Of a stretch of 64,000 nucleotides of DNA, positions 13,918 to 25,490 are shown piece by piece. The stretch's first letter is position 1; each line of letters starts with the position of its first letter. Both the position numbers and the translations under genes were made by a program. The notes under the pieces are model-generated. The model saw only the letters and a program-made list of their open reading frames with translations, made no database searches and was not told the origin of the DNA. Source of the DNA: Bactericera cockerelli (lineage: Eukaryota > Arthropoda > Insecta > Hemiptera > Triozidae); assembly GCA_024516035.1 (NCBI GenBank), contig JAMCCL010000060.1:57054-121053 (forward strand). The letters are read 5' to 3'.

Positions 13918-14412
13918 TTCTTAGAGCTGAATTATGAAACAGGATTAGTTAGTCCAATCCAAAACAGGATTAATCAAATCCTGCTTGATTTTTTAATAAT
14001 AATAATAATAATAATAAATACCGTTAGTTATTGTATATTTTATGGTACATGACCAATTTACAAAAAACAAACATTAACAAAATATAAGATTTTTTTTCCT
14101 TCTTCTTTTTACAGATACAAACAAATTACCAATAATTTTACTAACACAAATTTGCCCTTAACACGCTCTCTAGAGGAAATACCATACAATCACAGCGCGT
14201 TTATTTCAGCCTGATGGCAATAGTGGCTTGGATTAATAAATCCTAGATATTTAATCCTGTTTCATAGTTCGGCCCTGAATATCGAGGATTTGTTTAATCC
14301 AAGCCACCATCACTTAACAGCTGATATTATAAGTAAATGCGATGTGATTGGTTGAAATTCTCACTAGAAGGCGTGTTAGACTAATCTAATCCTCTTTCAT
14401 AATTTGGACCTT
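13918..14412. repeat. Diverged fold-back or MITE-like repeat complex
   Basis: Related boxes of the form 'unpaired-purine AATTATGAAAC/AGAGGATTA' occur three times: forward near 13930, inverted near 14250 and inverted again near 14390. The last two are each followed by a related stretch containing TTTAATCCAAGCCAC or TTAATCCAAGCCACTAT in opposite orientation. The arrangement suggests one element inserted in or next to an inverted copy of itself. A short (ATA)n tract at about 13995-14017 lies inside. Boundaries and class are uncertain. Confidence 0.4.
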
Positions 14413-14579
14413 CGTCTTCTTACGTATAATACTCCAAGGGATTACATAAAACTTGTCCAAGTTATCTGTACCTTGGACTTCATATAAATTATGACACAAG
14501 TAGCATAAGTTACAAAAATGAGCTGGCGAGTTATCTTATTCCCTGTCCACATGCTCGTCACGCGCCCTTCAACCATAAG

Positions 14580-14640
14580 TAAACACACACTTACACCTGA
14601 AGATATAGAGACACACACTTATACCTGAAGATATAGAGGT
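14580..14640. repeat. Two-copy tandem repeat, ~30 bp unit
   Basis: ACACACTTACACCTGAAGAT and ACACACTTATACCTGAAGAT, each followed by ATAGAG, occur in direct succession. This is a simple local duplication with one substitution. Confidence 0.7.
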
Positions 14641-15861
14641 CTAATTGAAGTTAATCTTAACCAATGAAATCACTGAAATATCTGAAAAGGATCTTGAGTT
14701 GCACTATACATACTCGTAGATTAGTAGAGCATAACTTCTGAAACATCATGTTTAATAGAACAATCCACTATTATAGCACATTCCATAACTTTATATCCTA
14801 TACCAAGATAAAACATGAAATCGAGATAGAAGGGACAATTTTGACTTCATTCCTAGTAGACTAGCTATAGTTTTGATGATATTGTTAAATGAATCATTAC
14901 AAACAACACGTCCTATACTGAAATAGGAAGTATACTGGTTAGTAAAAAAAAACTGGTCTGTTGAAAATGTGTGGGCTGATGCAGACAATTTTGAATGAAA
15001 TTACCGACGCATTAAGATCTTTCTGATAAAGCAAACACGATAGGCCAAGTTCAAGAACGTTTGAAGACCATCAACGTACTCATGAATTTAAGATGTTGAA
15101 ATAAAATTTTAATATTCTATCTGTTTGTCAAGTCCGACTCGGATTCTATTTTGTACTCTGCTAATTTTTTTTGACATGAACTGGACTAGAGCCCGACCTC
15201 CCAACTATTAATCAAGTGCAACGTTCAATTAACTGCATGCATTGAGAAAACTAACAGAGGTCAACGCCTAAAATAATTTACAAATTGCTAATTCCCCAAC
15301 CCCCCCTTCTCTTTTCCCAAATTTTAATTGTATATAAATATTTTCTATTGTATTTTGACAACTGTTTTTGTTTCCTGTGGGTGGTGTGGAAGAGAATGCC
15401 TTCTTGATTACTTGATCAGGCTTTGTTTATATTATTTTATAACTTATTATCATCTTTCAGTTGTACAAAATAAAATAAATTATAAAATAATAAATTATAT
15501 CCATTGTTTATAAAAATAAAAAAAACGCCTATCAAATAAAACATTGTGTATAATAACAACGTTTATGTTAATACATTGTGTAATTTATGGCAATGTTTAG
15601 TTAGTCTTTTGTAGTTCGAAGGTAGGCAGCGGCAGTTCGAAACTCTGCACTCTGCCAACCTTAGGCTAAATATAAATAGTTCATCTACTAATTTATTCTG
15701 TTCATATAACTCATCACGCTGTCGAGGTTAGTCACACCAGAGAGACAAGTCTAGTTTGATCCAGATGTCAACTATTATCACCGTAGGATTGGCTCTGCAG
15801 TCTGGATTAAACTAGTCTCACTGGACCGTTCCAAGGAAGTAATCTCATAAATAGGTAGTTA

Positions 15862-16060
15862 GTGTGTATGTGTGGTGTGTGTGGTGTGGTGTGTGTGGTT
15901 GTGTGTGTGTGTGTTGTTGGTGTGTGTGTGGTGGTGTGTGTTTTGGTGTGTTGTGGTGTGTGTGTTGGGTGTGTTGTAGTGTGGTTGTGTGTGTGTTTGT
16001 GGTTGTTGTGGTGTGTGTGTTGTGTATGGGGTGTGTGTGTGGTGTGTGTGGGTGTGATGG
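15862..16060. repeat. GT-rich imperfect microsatellite
   Basis: About 200 bp of the + strand consists almost only of G and T (GTGTGTGG, GTTGTGG and similar). Overlapping frames give Val/Cys or His/Thr strings. These are repeat artefacts, not proteins. Confidence 0.9.
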
Positions 16061-16387
16061 TTTGACAAAGCTGTCAGGCAGTAGAAAAACTTATTTTATA
16101 ACATTGAAACACTTTTGACCGAGCAAAAATAATGCATTATAACTTAAAAATGAACGCTGTTTACATTGTCCTTCATATGATAGGTAAAACGACTATTACG
16201 GCTACACATTACCTTTGGAATTTTGCTCGAAACCTGAGGATGATTTACTCTTCACTCACCTGCAAAAAAGAAAAAAAATAAATAAGTAAAATGTTTCAAA
16301 ACACAGATCGTGTTTTTCCGATAAAGATTTGGTCCTTCTTTGATAGTTCTTATCTACATTTAATAACTTCTATTACTACATATTATG

Positions 16388-16489
16388 TATGTGTGTTGTG
16401 TGTGTGTGTGTGTGTGTGTGTGGTGAGGGTGGTGAGGTGATGGTGGTGGGAGGAGGAGAGAGAGGAGAGAGAGAGAGAGAGGAGAGAGT

Positions 16490-16522
<33 letters not shown>

Positions 16523-16645
16523 AGAGAGAGAAGAGAAGAGAAGAAGAGAGAGAAAGAGATAGAAGGAGAGAGAGAAGAGATAGAAGGAGAGAGAGAAGGG
16601 GAGAGAGAGAGAGACAGTATGAGTGGAGAGTGTGTATTTGAGTGT
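16388..16645. repeat. (TG)n followed by a long (GA)n tract
   Basis: A (TG)n run at about 16388-16421 passes into about 175 bp of GAGAGA/GAAGAGA on the + strand (about 16440-16616) and then a short TG-rich stretch. It directly abuts the 5' end of a Helitron copy. Confidence 0.9.
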
Positions 16646-16667
16646 GTTGGTGTGGGCAAGGATATCT

Positions 16668-16899
16668 TCTTAATATATAAATGTCAAAGTCACTGACTGA
16701 CCACTGACTAATCATCGCTCTACAGCCCAAACCGTAAGTCCTAGGAAGCTGAAATTTGTTGGTAGTTTGTCTTATAGTCTAGATGTGCAATAAGACGGGA
16801 TTTTTCGAAATTCCCACTACAACACCTGCCATTGGCGAAAAAGGATTTTTTGCTTTCACGGCAATGCCTCGGCCCGCAAAGCGGGCGACAGCCCGCTAG
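16668..16899 (+). mobile_element. Non-autonomous Helitron, copy 1
   Basis: The element begins TCTTAATATATAAATGTCAA and ends with a hairpin GCCCGC-AAA-GCGGGC followed 9 bases later by the terminal CTAG and a T. Helitrons typically show a 5' TC, a subterminal 3' hairpin and a 3' CTRR with insertion at AT. There are no terminal inverted repeats and no target duplication. It is 232 bp long with no coding capacity. Two further copies lie at 39755-39976 and 47021-47262, both in the opposite orientation. Confidence 0.75.
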
Positions 16900-17433
16900 T
16901 GTGCTATAATGTGTAATGGCTCGGTGAAGCGTACTGCCCCGCTATTTACATTATCAATCTAATTACTCCTGAGCAAAAGCACAAGTGCTGTATGGCGCAG
17001 ACACGGATTAGATTATTACATCAAGGTCTATTAATAGATCCCGCACTACAATATACTACGTCGCAACCGCACTCCAGGCATTGCTCATCCCAGCATGATC
17101 CAGTTACTCTAGTAAGGTTCTAGTTTATACTAGAACCTACCTACAGACAGTAGACAGAACCGAGATAGAAATACGATGAAAATAGATACTTGACAAAATA
17201 GGAAGCGAATGCCGTTGGCATTAGTACTATCCTTGTTAATTTATTGTAAATATGTGCTATAAAACTTGATCGAATTTGTACTATACATATACTTAGGAAC
17301 ATTATTGAATGTTCCAGCAAGCAGGGTTTTGTATTTATTTTGATCTACAGACACCTATACATGGTTAAATTATGTATTATACCGTATACCTGTATGCAAA
17401 ACTTTCAATGCTTTCCATCGAAGGTTGTAGAAT

Positions 17434-17464
17434 TGTTTCTCAGGAATTTAATTCCTGAGAAACA
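17434..17464. other. Perfect hairpin, 15-bp arms
   Basis: TGTTTCTCAGGAATT is followed, after one T, by its exact reverse complement. The hairpin is isolated, no T-run follows and no gene is adjacent. It may be a small fold-back remnant. Confidence 0.6.
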
Positions 17465-17849
17465 GAAAACAAAATTCAACATAAATTGTTCTTTTTCTTT
17501 CAGACACCAATTCTACTATTTGAACCACAAAAAAATAGAGAAAACTAAATTCGACAGATTTTGTTGTTCTTTTTAAGATCCGGTCATTCTATGCCAAAAT
17601 ACTAAAAGAAAAATAGAAAACTCTATTTCTACTTAAGTGCTCTCTTGAAAAAGGAAAATATACATAGAATTCTGTTGAGGATCATTATTTTGTTGATATT
17701 TTTAGAGCTTTTCTGAGGAGATGAATACCCACTTCAACTGTAGAAAAACCCTGAAGAGTGATTTAAAAAAAGAAAGAAAATAATGCGTATAAAATAAATT
17801 CAGGAGAAGAAAAATATATCATAGAAAGGTGGTTTAGGCTTAGAAAGAT

Positions 17850-18240
17850 GTTTAGTTGAACAGAGAGGGCGCATGTTTATGCTTACAGAATTGATGAGAA
17901 AGGGAATAAAAAAAGGAATATGAATATAAAGAATACCCAAAGGAAAGCAAAACAAGAAGACGATGGCAAAGTAGAAGAAAATTGTTCATGAAAAAAGACA
18001 GAGAATAAGGGACAGCGATGAGAGGGAGAGAAAAGGAGAAGAGAGGAGGGAGGAAAGAGAGAGAGAAAAGTAAAAAAAGAGATATAGAGAAAGAGAGAAA
18101 AAAAAAGAGAATAGGAAAAAAAGAGAAAAGAAACGAAGGAGTGGACAAAAAAGAGATGGATGACAAAGAGGAGGAAAAGAAATAGAAAGAGAGAAGAAAA
18201 GAAGAGGAGAGCCAAGAAAAGGGGAAGCCAGAGAAATAAT
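17850..18240. repeat. Purine-rich (GA) low-complexity tract
   Basis: About 390 bp of the + strand is nearly all A and G (GAGAGAAAAG, GAGGAGGGAG and so on). Minus-strand frames produce Phe/Leu/Ser-rich strings that should not be taken as genes. Confidence 0.8.
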
Positions 18241-18760
18241 TAACGAAGATGAGTTGGAAGAGTGTATGGGGAAGGAAGGGGAGGGAAAGGGAATGAATAA
18301 TGAAAACTCGTCAGCACTCACAAGCGAGTTCTATTTATACTCTCACCATTCTATTCTATTTTCCATCTCGCTTCCTCGTAACCTTGCTTCTATTTCTGTC
18401 TCTGTCGCGCGCACGTGTGGGAGGATCGTGCTTACGATATAATTAAAACCAGTATCGCACAGTGCAATATGAATTTCGCCAACTAGGAGGCGCAATGCTT
18501 CCGCCTAAATAGTGTCCATGTAAAGCCTACAGCCTACGAGAAGAACATAAATACACTAGTGGACTCGGGTCAGACAATGCCGTCAAAACCACTTTACATA
18601 TCCTCGAGTTAGAGTCGGGATTTTTTCACAGTTCGCAGTGAAAACAATTTACCTCCTGATGAAAAATGAGAACCCAGAGGGCTTCGTGTAAGGACTAATC
18701 ATGTACCTTTGGTTAGACTGTCTAATAAAATGAAACTATTTATTTAGCATCTCTAATTTT

Positions 18761-18796
18761 ACTTCCGAGAAATTTCTAATATTAGAAATCGGAAGT
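18761..18796 (+). repeat. ACTTCCG palindrome, copy 1
   Basis: A 36-bp near-perfect palindrome starts ACTTCCGAGAAATTTCTAAT and ends ATTAGAAATCGGAAGT. Two further copies of the unit lie at 24177-24211 (right arm decayed) and 29345-29380 (inverted). In oriented form each is preceded by TTTT or ATTT, so this is a dispersed family and not a chance hairpin. Confidence 0.6.
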
Positions 18797-19159
18797 TTGT
18801 TCGTTTTTCATTTGTCACATTTTGACAATGAAAACGATAGATTCATACACTATTCCCAGTGTGATTACTTCTCTACTTGCCACTTATAGTTTGTTGCAAA
18901 CCAATAAAATGAGAAAGTACGTACTCGATTCCTCCCTCATATCACAACTCATAACCATACAACGCTAGTTCACACCCGGCGCGAGGCAGATAGCAATTGC
19001 ATCAATGGTATTAACAGTACATAAGTTTATGGTAAGTGTAATTTGGTGATATAATGTATGTCGGTGTCAATATTGTCAATGATACAATAACATGCATGAA
19101 CGATTATAAGTATAATCATATTTCGACAACAATGGGTGGTACGGTGCAAATAAAGGAAG

Positions 19160-19290
19160 GTAAAATACATTGAAGGCCATGTCTTGGGTTTATAGCAGGG
19201 TTAGGTAAAATATATGAGGCAAATGACGTCTTGGGTTTATAGCAGGTTAGGTAAAAAATTTGATGGCCATCCCTTGGGTTTATACACTAA
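19160..19290 (+). repeat. Three-copy tandem repeat, ~55-60 bp unit
   Basis: The core TCTTGGGTTTATAGCAGG...TTAGGTAAAA recurs three times (near 19180, 19230 and 19272), separated by variable GGCCAT/GAGGCAAAT spacers. The third copy is truncated. A related GGGTTAGGAAAATACATT lies near 24237. Confidence 0.65.
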
Positions 19291-19647
19291 ACGGACTTTT
19301 GTTTTCTACATTACTTATTTTTCTACAAATATAGAAAAACAAAAGGGACGCTACTCATATCAAAAAGGTTGACGGGACGCAACTCGTAGACGTCCACTTT
19401 AAAGAACTAATTCTTATGTTGTTCGTGAGAAATATAGCTAAAATGAGTGTGTGCTTAAAATGACCGTATCGATAGTGGGTGCCATGCAAATATCCCATTT
19501 TCATATCCTATGGAAAGGTGAGTTGGTAGTGTACTTGCCACAAATTGCTACAAAAAAAAACGGCTAAGTGCAAAATTTCATCGCTCTAAATTTGTAGCTA
19601 ATACACGCATTACTATTTTTTCGATATATTTGTTACCACAGTACACA

Positions 19648-19649
<2 letters not shown>

Positions 19650-19707
<58 letters not shown>

Positions 19708-19860
19708 CGCACACACACAACCACACACTCATTCGCACACACACAACCACACACTCATTCACACACACACAACCACACACTCACACACACACACTCATCA
19801 CCACACTCCATACGCACGCACACACACACACACATCATACACCCACACACACCACCCACG
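19650..19860. repeat. (TC)n-(CA)n compound microsatellite
   Basis: A CTCTCT run is followed by long CACACA tracts with interspersed CAACCACACACTCATTC units of about 30 bp, repeated three times. The Ser/Leu and His/Thr frames across it are artefacts. Confidence 0.9.
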
Positions 19861-20039
19861 TTCTAATTAAACTGGTTTTAAAAAAGGATTCATTCTCAAA
19901 CGACTGATGACTGATGCACGAGCCAAACATACAAATTTTATCCACAACATATTTGCGAAACAAACATTTGGCGCATAATAGACAAGTACAATGTTTTTTT
20001 TTCGTTTGCCATTTTTTTCAACTTTCCGGACACGAGATA

Positions 20040-20298
20040 TATTTTTCCTTTTGACGCAAAGACCGTCGTAAAGGAGCGTGGTGAAGAATGTGTCTTGAAG
20101 AATTCCGCGATTTTTCACTCGTTGTTTTCTTCTCGCTGTGCGATTTTTGACGTCAGCCGACTGATGTAGGGGAGGGGTGAGGCGGGTAACGGTTATTTTC
20201 GTTGAATTCCCGAATTAAATTTTCATGAATGGTCCAAGTATGCACACCCTGAGTAAACAATCGCCCTCTACATACCGACCGTCTTGTTTAGTTCATTG
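20040..20298 (+). promoter_or_regulatory. CpG-rich, promoter-like stretch with a perfect CRE
   Basis: About 15-17 CpG dinucleotides lie in some 220 bp, well above the surrounding sequence. A perfect TGACGTCA palindrome, the CREB/ATF consensus, sits at 20148-20155. The stretch ends just before an ATG-initiated open frame at 20299 that runs to a splice donor. Calling it a promoter is an inference from composition, the motif and position. No TATA box is evident. Confidence 0.4.
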
Positions 20299-20550
20299 AT
20301 GAATAACAAGACTTTACAATATTTGTATTCCTCATCAAGTATTGTTCACACGATTTTGCGTACCAGAGTACGAACATCCTTGGCAGTTATCTCATTGAGT
20401 AGGAAGAATATAAATAGACTTTGTAGAATATCTTCAGACTTGTATAAAACTGATCAAGAAGATTTAGATATAGAACTACAAAATGTACCGTTCTCTATAG
20501 CTACTAACCAGATGACCAGAACACAGCAAGAGGAATACCATACTCTACTA
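20299..20550 (+). CDS. Candidate first coding exon of an unidentified protein
   Basis: An ATG at 20299 opens an 84-codon frame ending exactly at a GTAATA donor (phase 0, after a Leu-Leu pair). The first ~40 residues are rich in Ser, Arg, Ile and Leu with almost no acids (…SSSSIVHTILRTRVRTSL…), as in mitochondrial targeting peptides. The rest is a normal mix with an acidic stretch (KTDQEDLDIELQN) and TRTQQEEYHTLL, so it reads as protein and not as repeat. I do not recognise the family, and no downstream exon was found. The CpG-rich stretch with a CRE lies directly upstream, and a pogo-like MITE begins 9 bp past the donor. A chance open frame remains possible. Confidence 0.35.
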
Positions 20551-20558
20551 GTAATATA

Positions 20559-20829
20559 CAGTGGAACCTGGATATAATAGAACCCAAAGGACAGAGTAAA
20601 AATTCTATTCTAAAGAGTATAATGAGGTTTCTTTATAAAATGAGGTAAATAAAATATATTTCAAAGGTAAAACATTTCTTCAAACTCACTACCGAAAGGA
20701 AGCGTGCCGATATAAGAGGTTTCTTGTATAGGCAGTTCTCTATTACACAGGTGACGCAGGGACCTGAGATTTTCTCTATTATAAAGAGGTTTCTATTATA
20801 GCCAAGTCCATTATATCCAGGTTCGAACG
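20559..20829. mobile_element. Pogo/Tigger-like MITE (~271 bp)
   Basis: The left end is CAGTGGAACCTGGATATAAT and the right end is ATTATATCCAGGTTCGAACG, largely its inverted complement. TA lies on both sides. CAGTNGAACCT termini with TA target duplications are typical of the pogo branch of Tc1/mariner. The interior contains short repeated AGAGGTTTCTTTATA-like motifs in both halves and no coding frame. It sits immediately 3' of the candidate splice donor at 20551. Confidence 0.65.
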
Positions 20830-21189
20830 TATATCTATCAAGGCGCCACTAAAGTTGGTTTTGCAATAACCGGAGGTATGACGCCAGGGGAACTAATACA
20901 GCAATCTTATCAGAGCTTGGCTCTGGTTGAGAACACCTGGCAGGTGACAACAGCTGTCAATCAGTATCGCACCTAATCATCTATTAGCATACCTGCCTCA
21001 CGGTTTACTGTGGAAAGCAACCTAAGATCAAGATCAACATTAATGAGACTAATTAAGGAGAGCCTCCGCAATGAGCAAGTTGAAAATACATATTTATGCA
21101 TTTTATCTCCTAGTTAAAGTTTATATGAACATGTTTGAAAACAATATAATATAATCCTGTTGTTGGCACACTCTAATCAACGCGAAATC

Positions 21190-21345
21190 ATACATTGGTG
21201 GTCGAGTGGCAATGCAACTCAAGTGGGCTTTGTGAGACCGGATTCTAACAAAGACTTTTCTTGAATTATTTGAGAATTGGAGCACCAATCCACAAATATG
21301 TATTAGATTAAATGAGGAAATAAATGGTGCGAATGACCATCGATG
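21190..21345 (+). repeat. tRNA-like SINE remnant
   Basis: TGGTGGTCGAGTGGCAATGC is A-box-like and is followed by a weak B box (GACCGGATTCTAAC) and then TTTTCTTGAATTATTTGA. That last motif is shared with the fragment at 50996-51126. Both ends are indistinct. Confidence 0.4.
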
Positions 21346-22328
21346 TTAAAGCACCTTAATTTAAAAAATAAAATAAAAAAAGGAAGTTTATTGAGTTTTA
21401 AAAAATACACCAGAGCTCATTTACCTACAAATAATGTCATCACAGTACATCTACCACACCTGACCATTGAATTGAAAATGCTGAAATAGAAACAACTCTG
21501 ATGGAAAATCGTATGTAAATTTATCTTTATTTAAAAAATAATAAATCGTAGAAAACATAGAAGAATGGCCAATTAAGGTGACATAATAAGTGCATGTTAT
21601 TGAAAAGATTATAAAGAGGAATCAAAATATTAAAGTCTTTATTTGAGTGAAGATAGCGAGGACTTGCAAAATAGATGTATAGTTAAAAATAATATTATTT
21701 TATCATTTATCTATCATACAGGGGAATTTCGTTTATTTTAAAAGTCACCTATAGTTACCTCTTTGTGATGAAGTATTTCAATGGCACGAAGAAATAACGT
21801 GCAAATGCAAAAGTACATATAGGTAACACATATTTACAACAAGAAGTTTATACACGTACAAGAGAAACCAAGCATTAGAATAACTTTCAACAGGTCGCAA
21901 AATTTCAGTGACAGGCAGAATTTTAGTTCAAACTTCTGACTTGAATCTCTTCACCTTCTCAGATTTTTCCCTAAGACCATTAGGTGGCAAAGCACTCCAC
22001 GTGGCAGTCATAACTCCAAGTCAATCTACCAAAGATATAAGCAGGCTATTCAAAATTCCAACATAATAAACGAGGCAAATGTTGCTACAGTAGCATATTA
22101 TCCAGGCGTTTTCATGTTTTTCAAGTTTAAATAACGGAGAATATGGACGACCATTAGAATTCTTCCGTACATTGATTCGAACTTAGAGGCTTTGAGTGCT
22201 AGGTGGTAAGATTTCCCTGCTCACGGCTTCTTTTTACGCAGCAGACAAAACTAAACGAAAGCAAACAAATCCAATGATTCCGATGAGACCGGATATACCA
22301 GGAATTCTAACTGCCAAAATTAATAGTG

Positions 22329-22550
22329 CACTGGTACTCAATTTGTTACCGCGCTAGTCTGGTAATCCAGGTAGCGTAGCTTTCCGTTGGTTCGAATCCC
22401 ACCCAGTGCATGAATTTTTCCTCATTAATTTGAGTGTTTCACCACATGATAAAGACTCTGAGGGTTAGGTGGTAGAAAATGCTTGAAGCATTAACCTTGC
22501 CTGGTGGTTGTCGTCCACTAAAGAGTATTATTATTATTGTTATTATTATT
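22329..22550 (+). mobile_element. tRNA-derived SINE with intact target duplication
   Basis: The tRNA-like head begins CACTGGTACTCAATTTG, carries TCTGGTAATCCAGGTAG and a strong B box (TTGGTTCGAATCCCA), and closes with CCCAGTGCA, which pairs with the start like an acceptor stem. A conserved body follows (GAATTTTTCCTCATTAATTT, GGTTAGGTGGTAGAAAATGC, CATTAACCTTGCCTGGTGG), and the tail is an (ATT)n repeat. The 10-bp duplication ATTAATAGTG flanks it at 22319-22328 and 22551-22560. Other members lie at 12630-12760, 35420-35611, 47900-48115 and possibly 50996-51126. Confidence 0.8.
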
Positions 22551-24176
22551 ATTAATAGTGTCTTGCAGCAAATGCATGACTGTGTAAGCTCGACAGTAAA
22601 AAAATCAAGATAACTAAAGATTTCGGAATTGCCAAATGAGGATGAATAAGGAAAATTTGACGAAAAAATGGTCCGGTTGGAATGCTTCAGTATTATTCCA
22701 TACAGGCAAAATTATACGAAATATTTCGTTTAAAAATTAAAAGCAGTAATAAACAGAGGAATGAACCATAAAACGCCAGAGGGTTTGTATGGACTGAGAG
22801 CTGACCAGACCGAGACAAAGTAACCGCACGAGAATTCACAATGTGTCCACTGGCCATCTCTCTAGCTTTCTGAGTGCCTGACCTGTCGCTAAGCGGAGCT
22901 TGTGTCTAACGGACTGGGTCATACCTTCCCGGCAATGGAACTAGATCAAATTGTCTGAAAAATGGAATGCGAATTAGACCTTCTAGCTCGGCGTCGCGCG
23001 TCCATCGAGGCTGGAGAATCTTCAGTGGCACTGATATGCTTGCACTAGATCACACTGAATTCACACGGTGTTCGAGATTTCTATTCAGATTGAAATGATC
23101 AAATATTGGGAGGTTTTACAAGATCTGAATAAATCAAGCAATTCATTCATCTCGCTTAAGTACTTCAAACAAAAAGCATAAAAAGCAGTAAGAGATCATT
23201 CATGTAGTGTAGTATGGTTTTTCGTATCATTTCACTTTCATTACATAACAATTTTATGGATTTAAGACGTATCACAATCTGTAGATACAGGTGCCTGGTG
23301 CCTACAGTTTTAACTGATGTGTTTTTCAGTGGTTCAATAATTCATCGGACAAGTTGATTTTTTTAATAAAGGTTAAAGGACATGAATAATTGGAAATTTC
23401 TGAAGATACCTGATACTTTGGTTCTGAGTGACATCTCATATTATTTACAACTAATAAAATATAATGCATTAAAAATTTACTTTTTAAACAAGTGAAACAA
23501 ACAAGTTGGGATTAGATTTCCTTTTTATTTATAGAGATGTTATACTAGAACAGGTTCTCATTTTCCTTATACAATCGTCACACACGCGGTTAGCAGGGTG
23601 GGAAGCCAAGAATTACAACTATGGAGTAGCCAACTTTTTATTCTTAGACCTAACCCAAGACCTAAGTTACAAGTATACAAGTATAAGTAAGTTGTCACAA
23701 TATAGACGTTATTCATTAGAAAATGTGTGGTCCTGGAATACTTATATGACAAACGGATGTACAATCAAATTGTTCATTAACTGTGTGTACATTAAAATAA
23801 TGCAAGTTTCTGATATCGCCATTTTTCATAACGATAAAAAAAATATTCCATTGTATCATACTAGCAATGGCGGTGGCTGCAGTGTTCAAGTGCCTACTTA
23901 TATGCACAATGCACTTCCACTTATGTAGGTAGACATAGTACTGTACTGTACAATCTACAGTGAACGTTTTACACTGTACTCATAGTATAACACAGTATAA
24001 TCTACATTTATGTCTCAGATCCGATTTAATTTCTTTGTGAAAAGATGAGTGTTTCGCTACTTTTTTGGCTTCGCAACAATACATAAAACGCTAGTCGGAC
24101 TCTGGTAAAACATTTTTGAAATAAATGAATTGAACAAGATATTGTCATCTAAATTATACAGGTTTCTCGATATTTT

Positions 24177-24211
24177 ACTTCCGATAAATTTCTAATAAGA
24201 GAAATCATACT
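24177..24211 (+). repeat. ACTTCCG palindrome, copy 2
   Basis: ACTTCCGATAAATTTCTAAT is followed by AAGAGAAATCATACTT, a decayed right arm of the same unit seen at 18761-18796. It is preceded by ATTTT as in the other copies. Confidence 0.5.
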
Positions 24212-25437
24212 TATGTGGCAATGCCTCGGGTGTAGGGTTAGGAAAATACATTAATTTGGTAGAGTTCTGGGTAGTCTATGAACCCCCGCAGAAAATCGTG
24301 AAGAAGTCTCAACACATTACACTACAGAATTCTTATATTTATAGTACTATCATGTATTCCACATGGACATAGACTTCAGACTAACAATAGTATTAATAGT
24401 TACTATTGATGATGGATAATCCCACATCCTCTTCCAAGATAAACAAGCAGTCAGTGATCAGTGCGTCATTTGCGTCAAAGTAGGAATAGTACGGAGTTCT
24501 CGCGTGTCAATTGATCACAAACCGTAGACCACTATCACGATAGTTCAAGAGTTTCATTTATGTCAATGTGTCTCTGTCTACTTGAGATAATGGCTGAGAT
24601 AGCCCTAAGATAAGAAGAAGATACACGTAACCAAGAGATATGCACAATATATGTACTTTGTGCACATAAATGTGCTAGGAGGTTAAAATAGTTATGACGC
24701 GCGAGTATCAGTCAGATTATTACTATATTATTATGTATATAAATGACTCAGAGCTCGGCACATCTGAATTATACATTGATATCTTATTAATACACTAATG
24801 CCAAAGTTGTGCCTACGTATAGGACACACACGACTGATCCATTGTTAGATTGTCACAGCCCAGACGGCAACAGATAACGAAAAAAACGATCATGTTACCT
24901 GTGAGAAAACTATCGAAAGCTCAAAAAGACATAGAAATCAGTCATTAAGACAGCCAAGACTTGTTGATTTTGTTCCAGCATATAGAACTAGAAGATAACT
25001 GACTTTATTCTAGTAAGCTCTTCTTTTTGGAGTTCGAGGACAAATGGAAGAACTTCTTTAAAAACAGAAATTGGTAAAACTTGTCAAGGGACCTTTAAAT
25101 CCCCTAGAGAATTTCACATATTTCTGCGTCCTTTGCACATCTTAAATAATCCGTACCTACAAACATTATTAAAATTTTAGCACTCTTAAAAAGGTATTTT
25201 AAACCTTAAAAATAACTAATGGCACCATGTAGTCATCAGAAACCAAAAAAGTAGAAAAACTAACGTTACCTTTATGATTGACTTCTTGAACCCGTGGCAT
25301 ATTTGGCAAACTTTTCAATTAAAAGAAAATGCAGAATCGCAGAAAAAGGAAATCTTATGTAAGAAATAACTAGAAAATGCATTCTTTACAAACATTGAAA
25401 GATTCAATTTAGTTTTTTATACAAATACCAAGCGATT

Positions 25438-25490
25438 ATGGAAAGAAAAACAAGCACTGCGATTATGGAAAAAAAACAAGCACTTGATTT
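25438..25490 (+). repeat. Two-copy tandem repeat, ~28 bp unit
   Basis: GCGATTATGGAAAGAAAAAC plus AAGCACT is repeated as GCGATTATGGAAAAAAAACA plus AGCACT directly downstream. Confidence 0.7.

Noticed and set aside
15859..16118. Val/Cys and His/Thr frames
   Set aside because: Translations of a GT microsatellite. The GA and CA tracts at 16360-16730, 17852-18321, 19630-19866 and 27352-27703 give similar artefacts.
22329..22405. A tRNA gene
   Set aside because: Tail, body motifs shared with other copies, and a 10-bp duplication mark it as a SINE. The same applies to 35511-35611 and 44685-44754.
23506..23928. A 140-codon gene
   Set aside because: No recognisable domain, an AT-rich composition like its surroundings, and no splice or promoter support.
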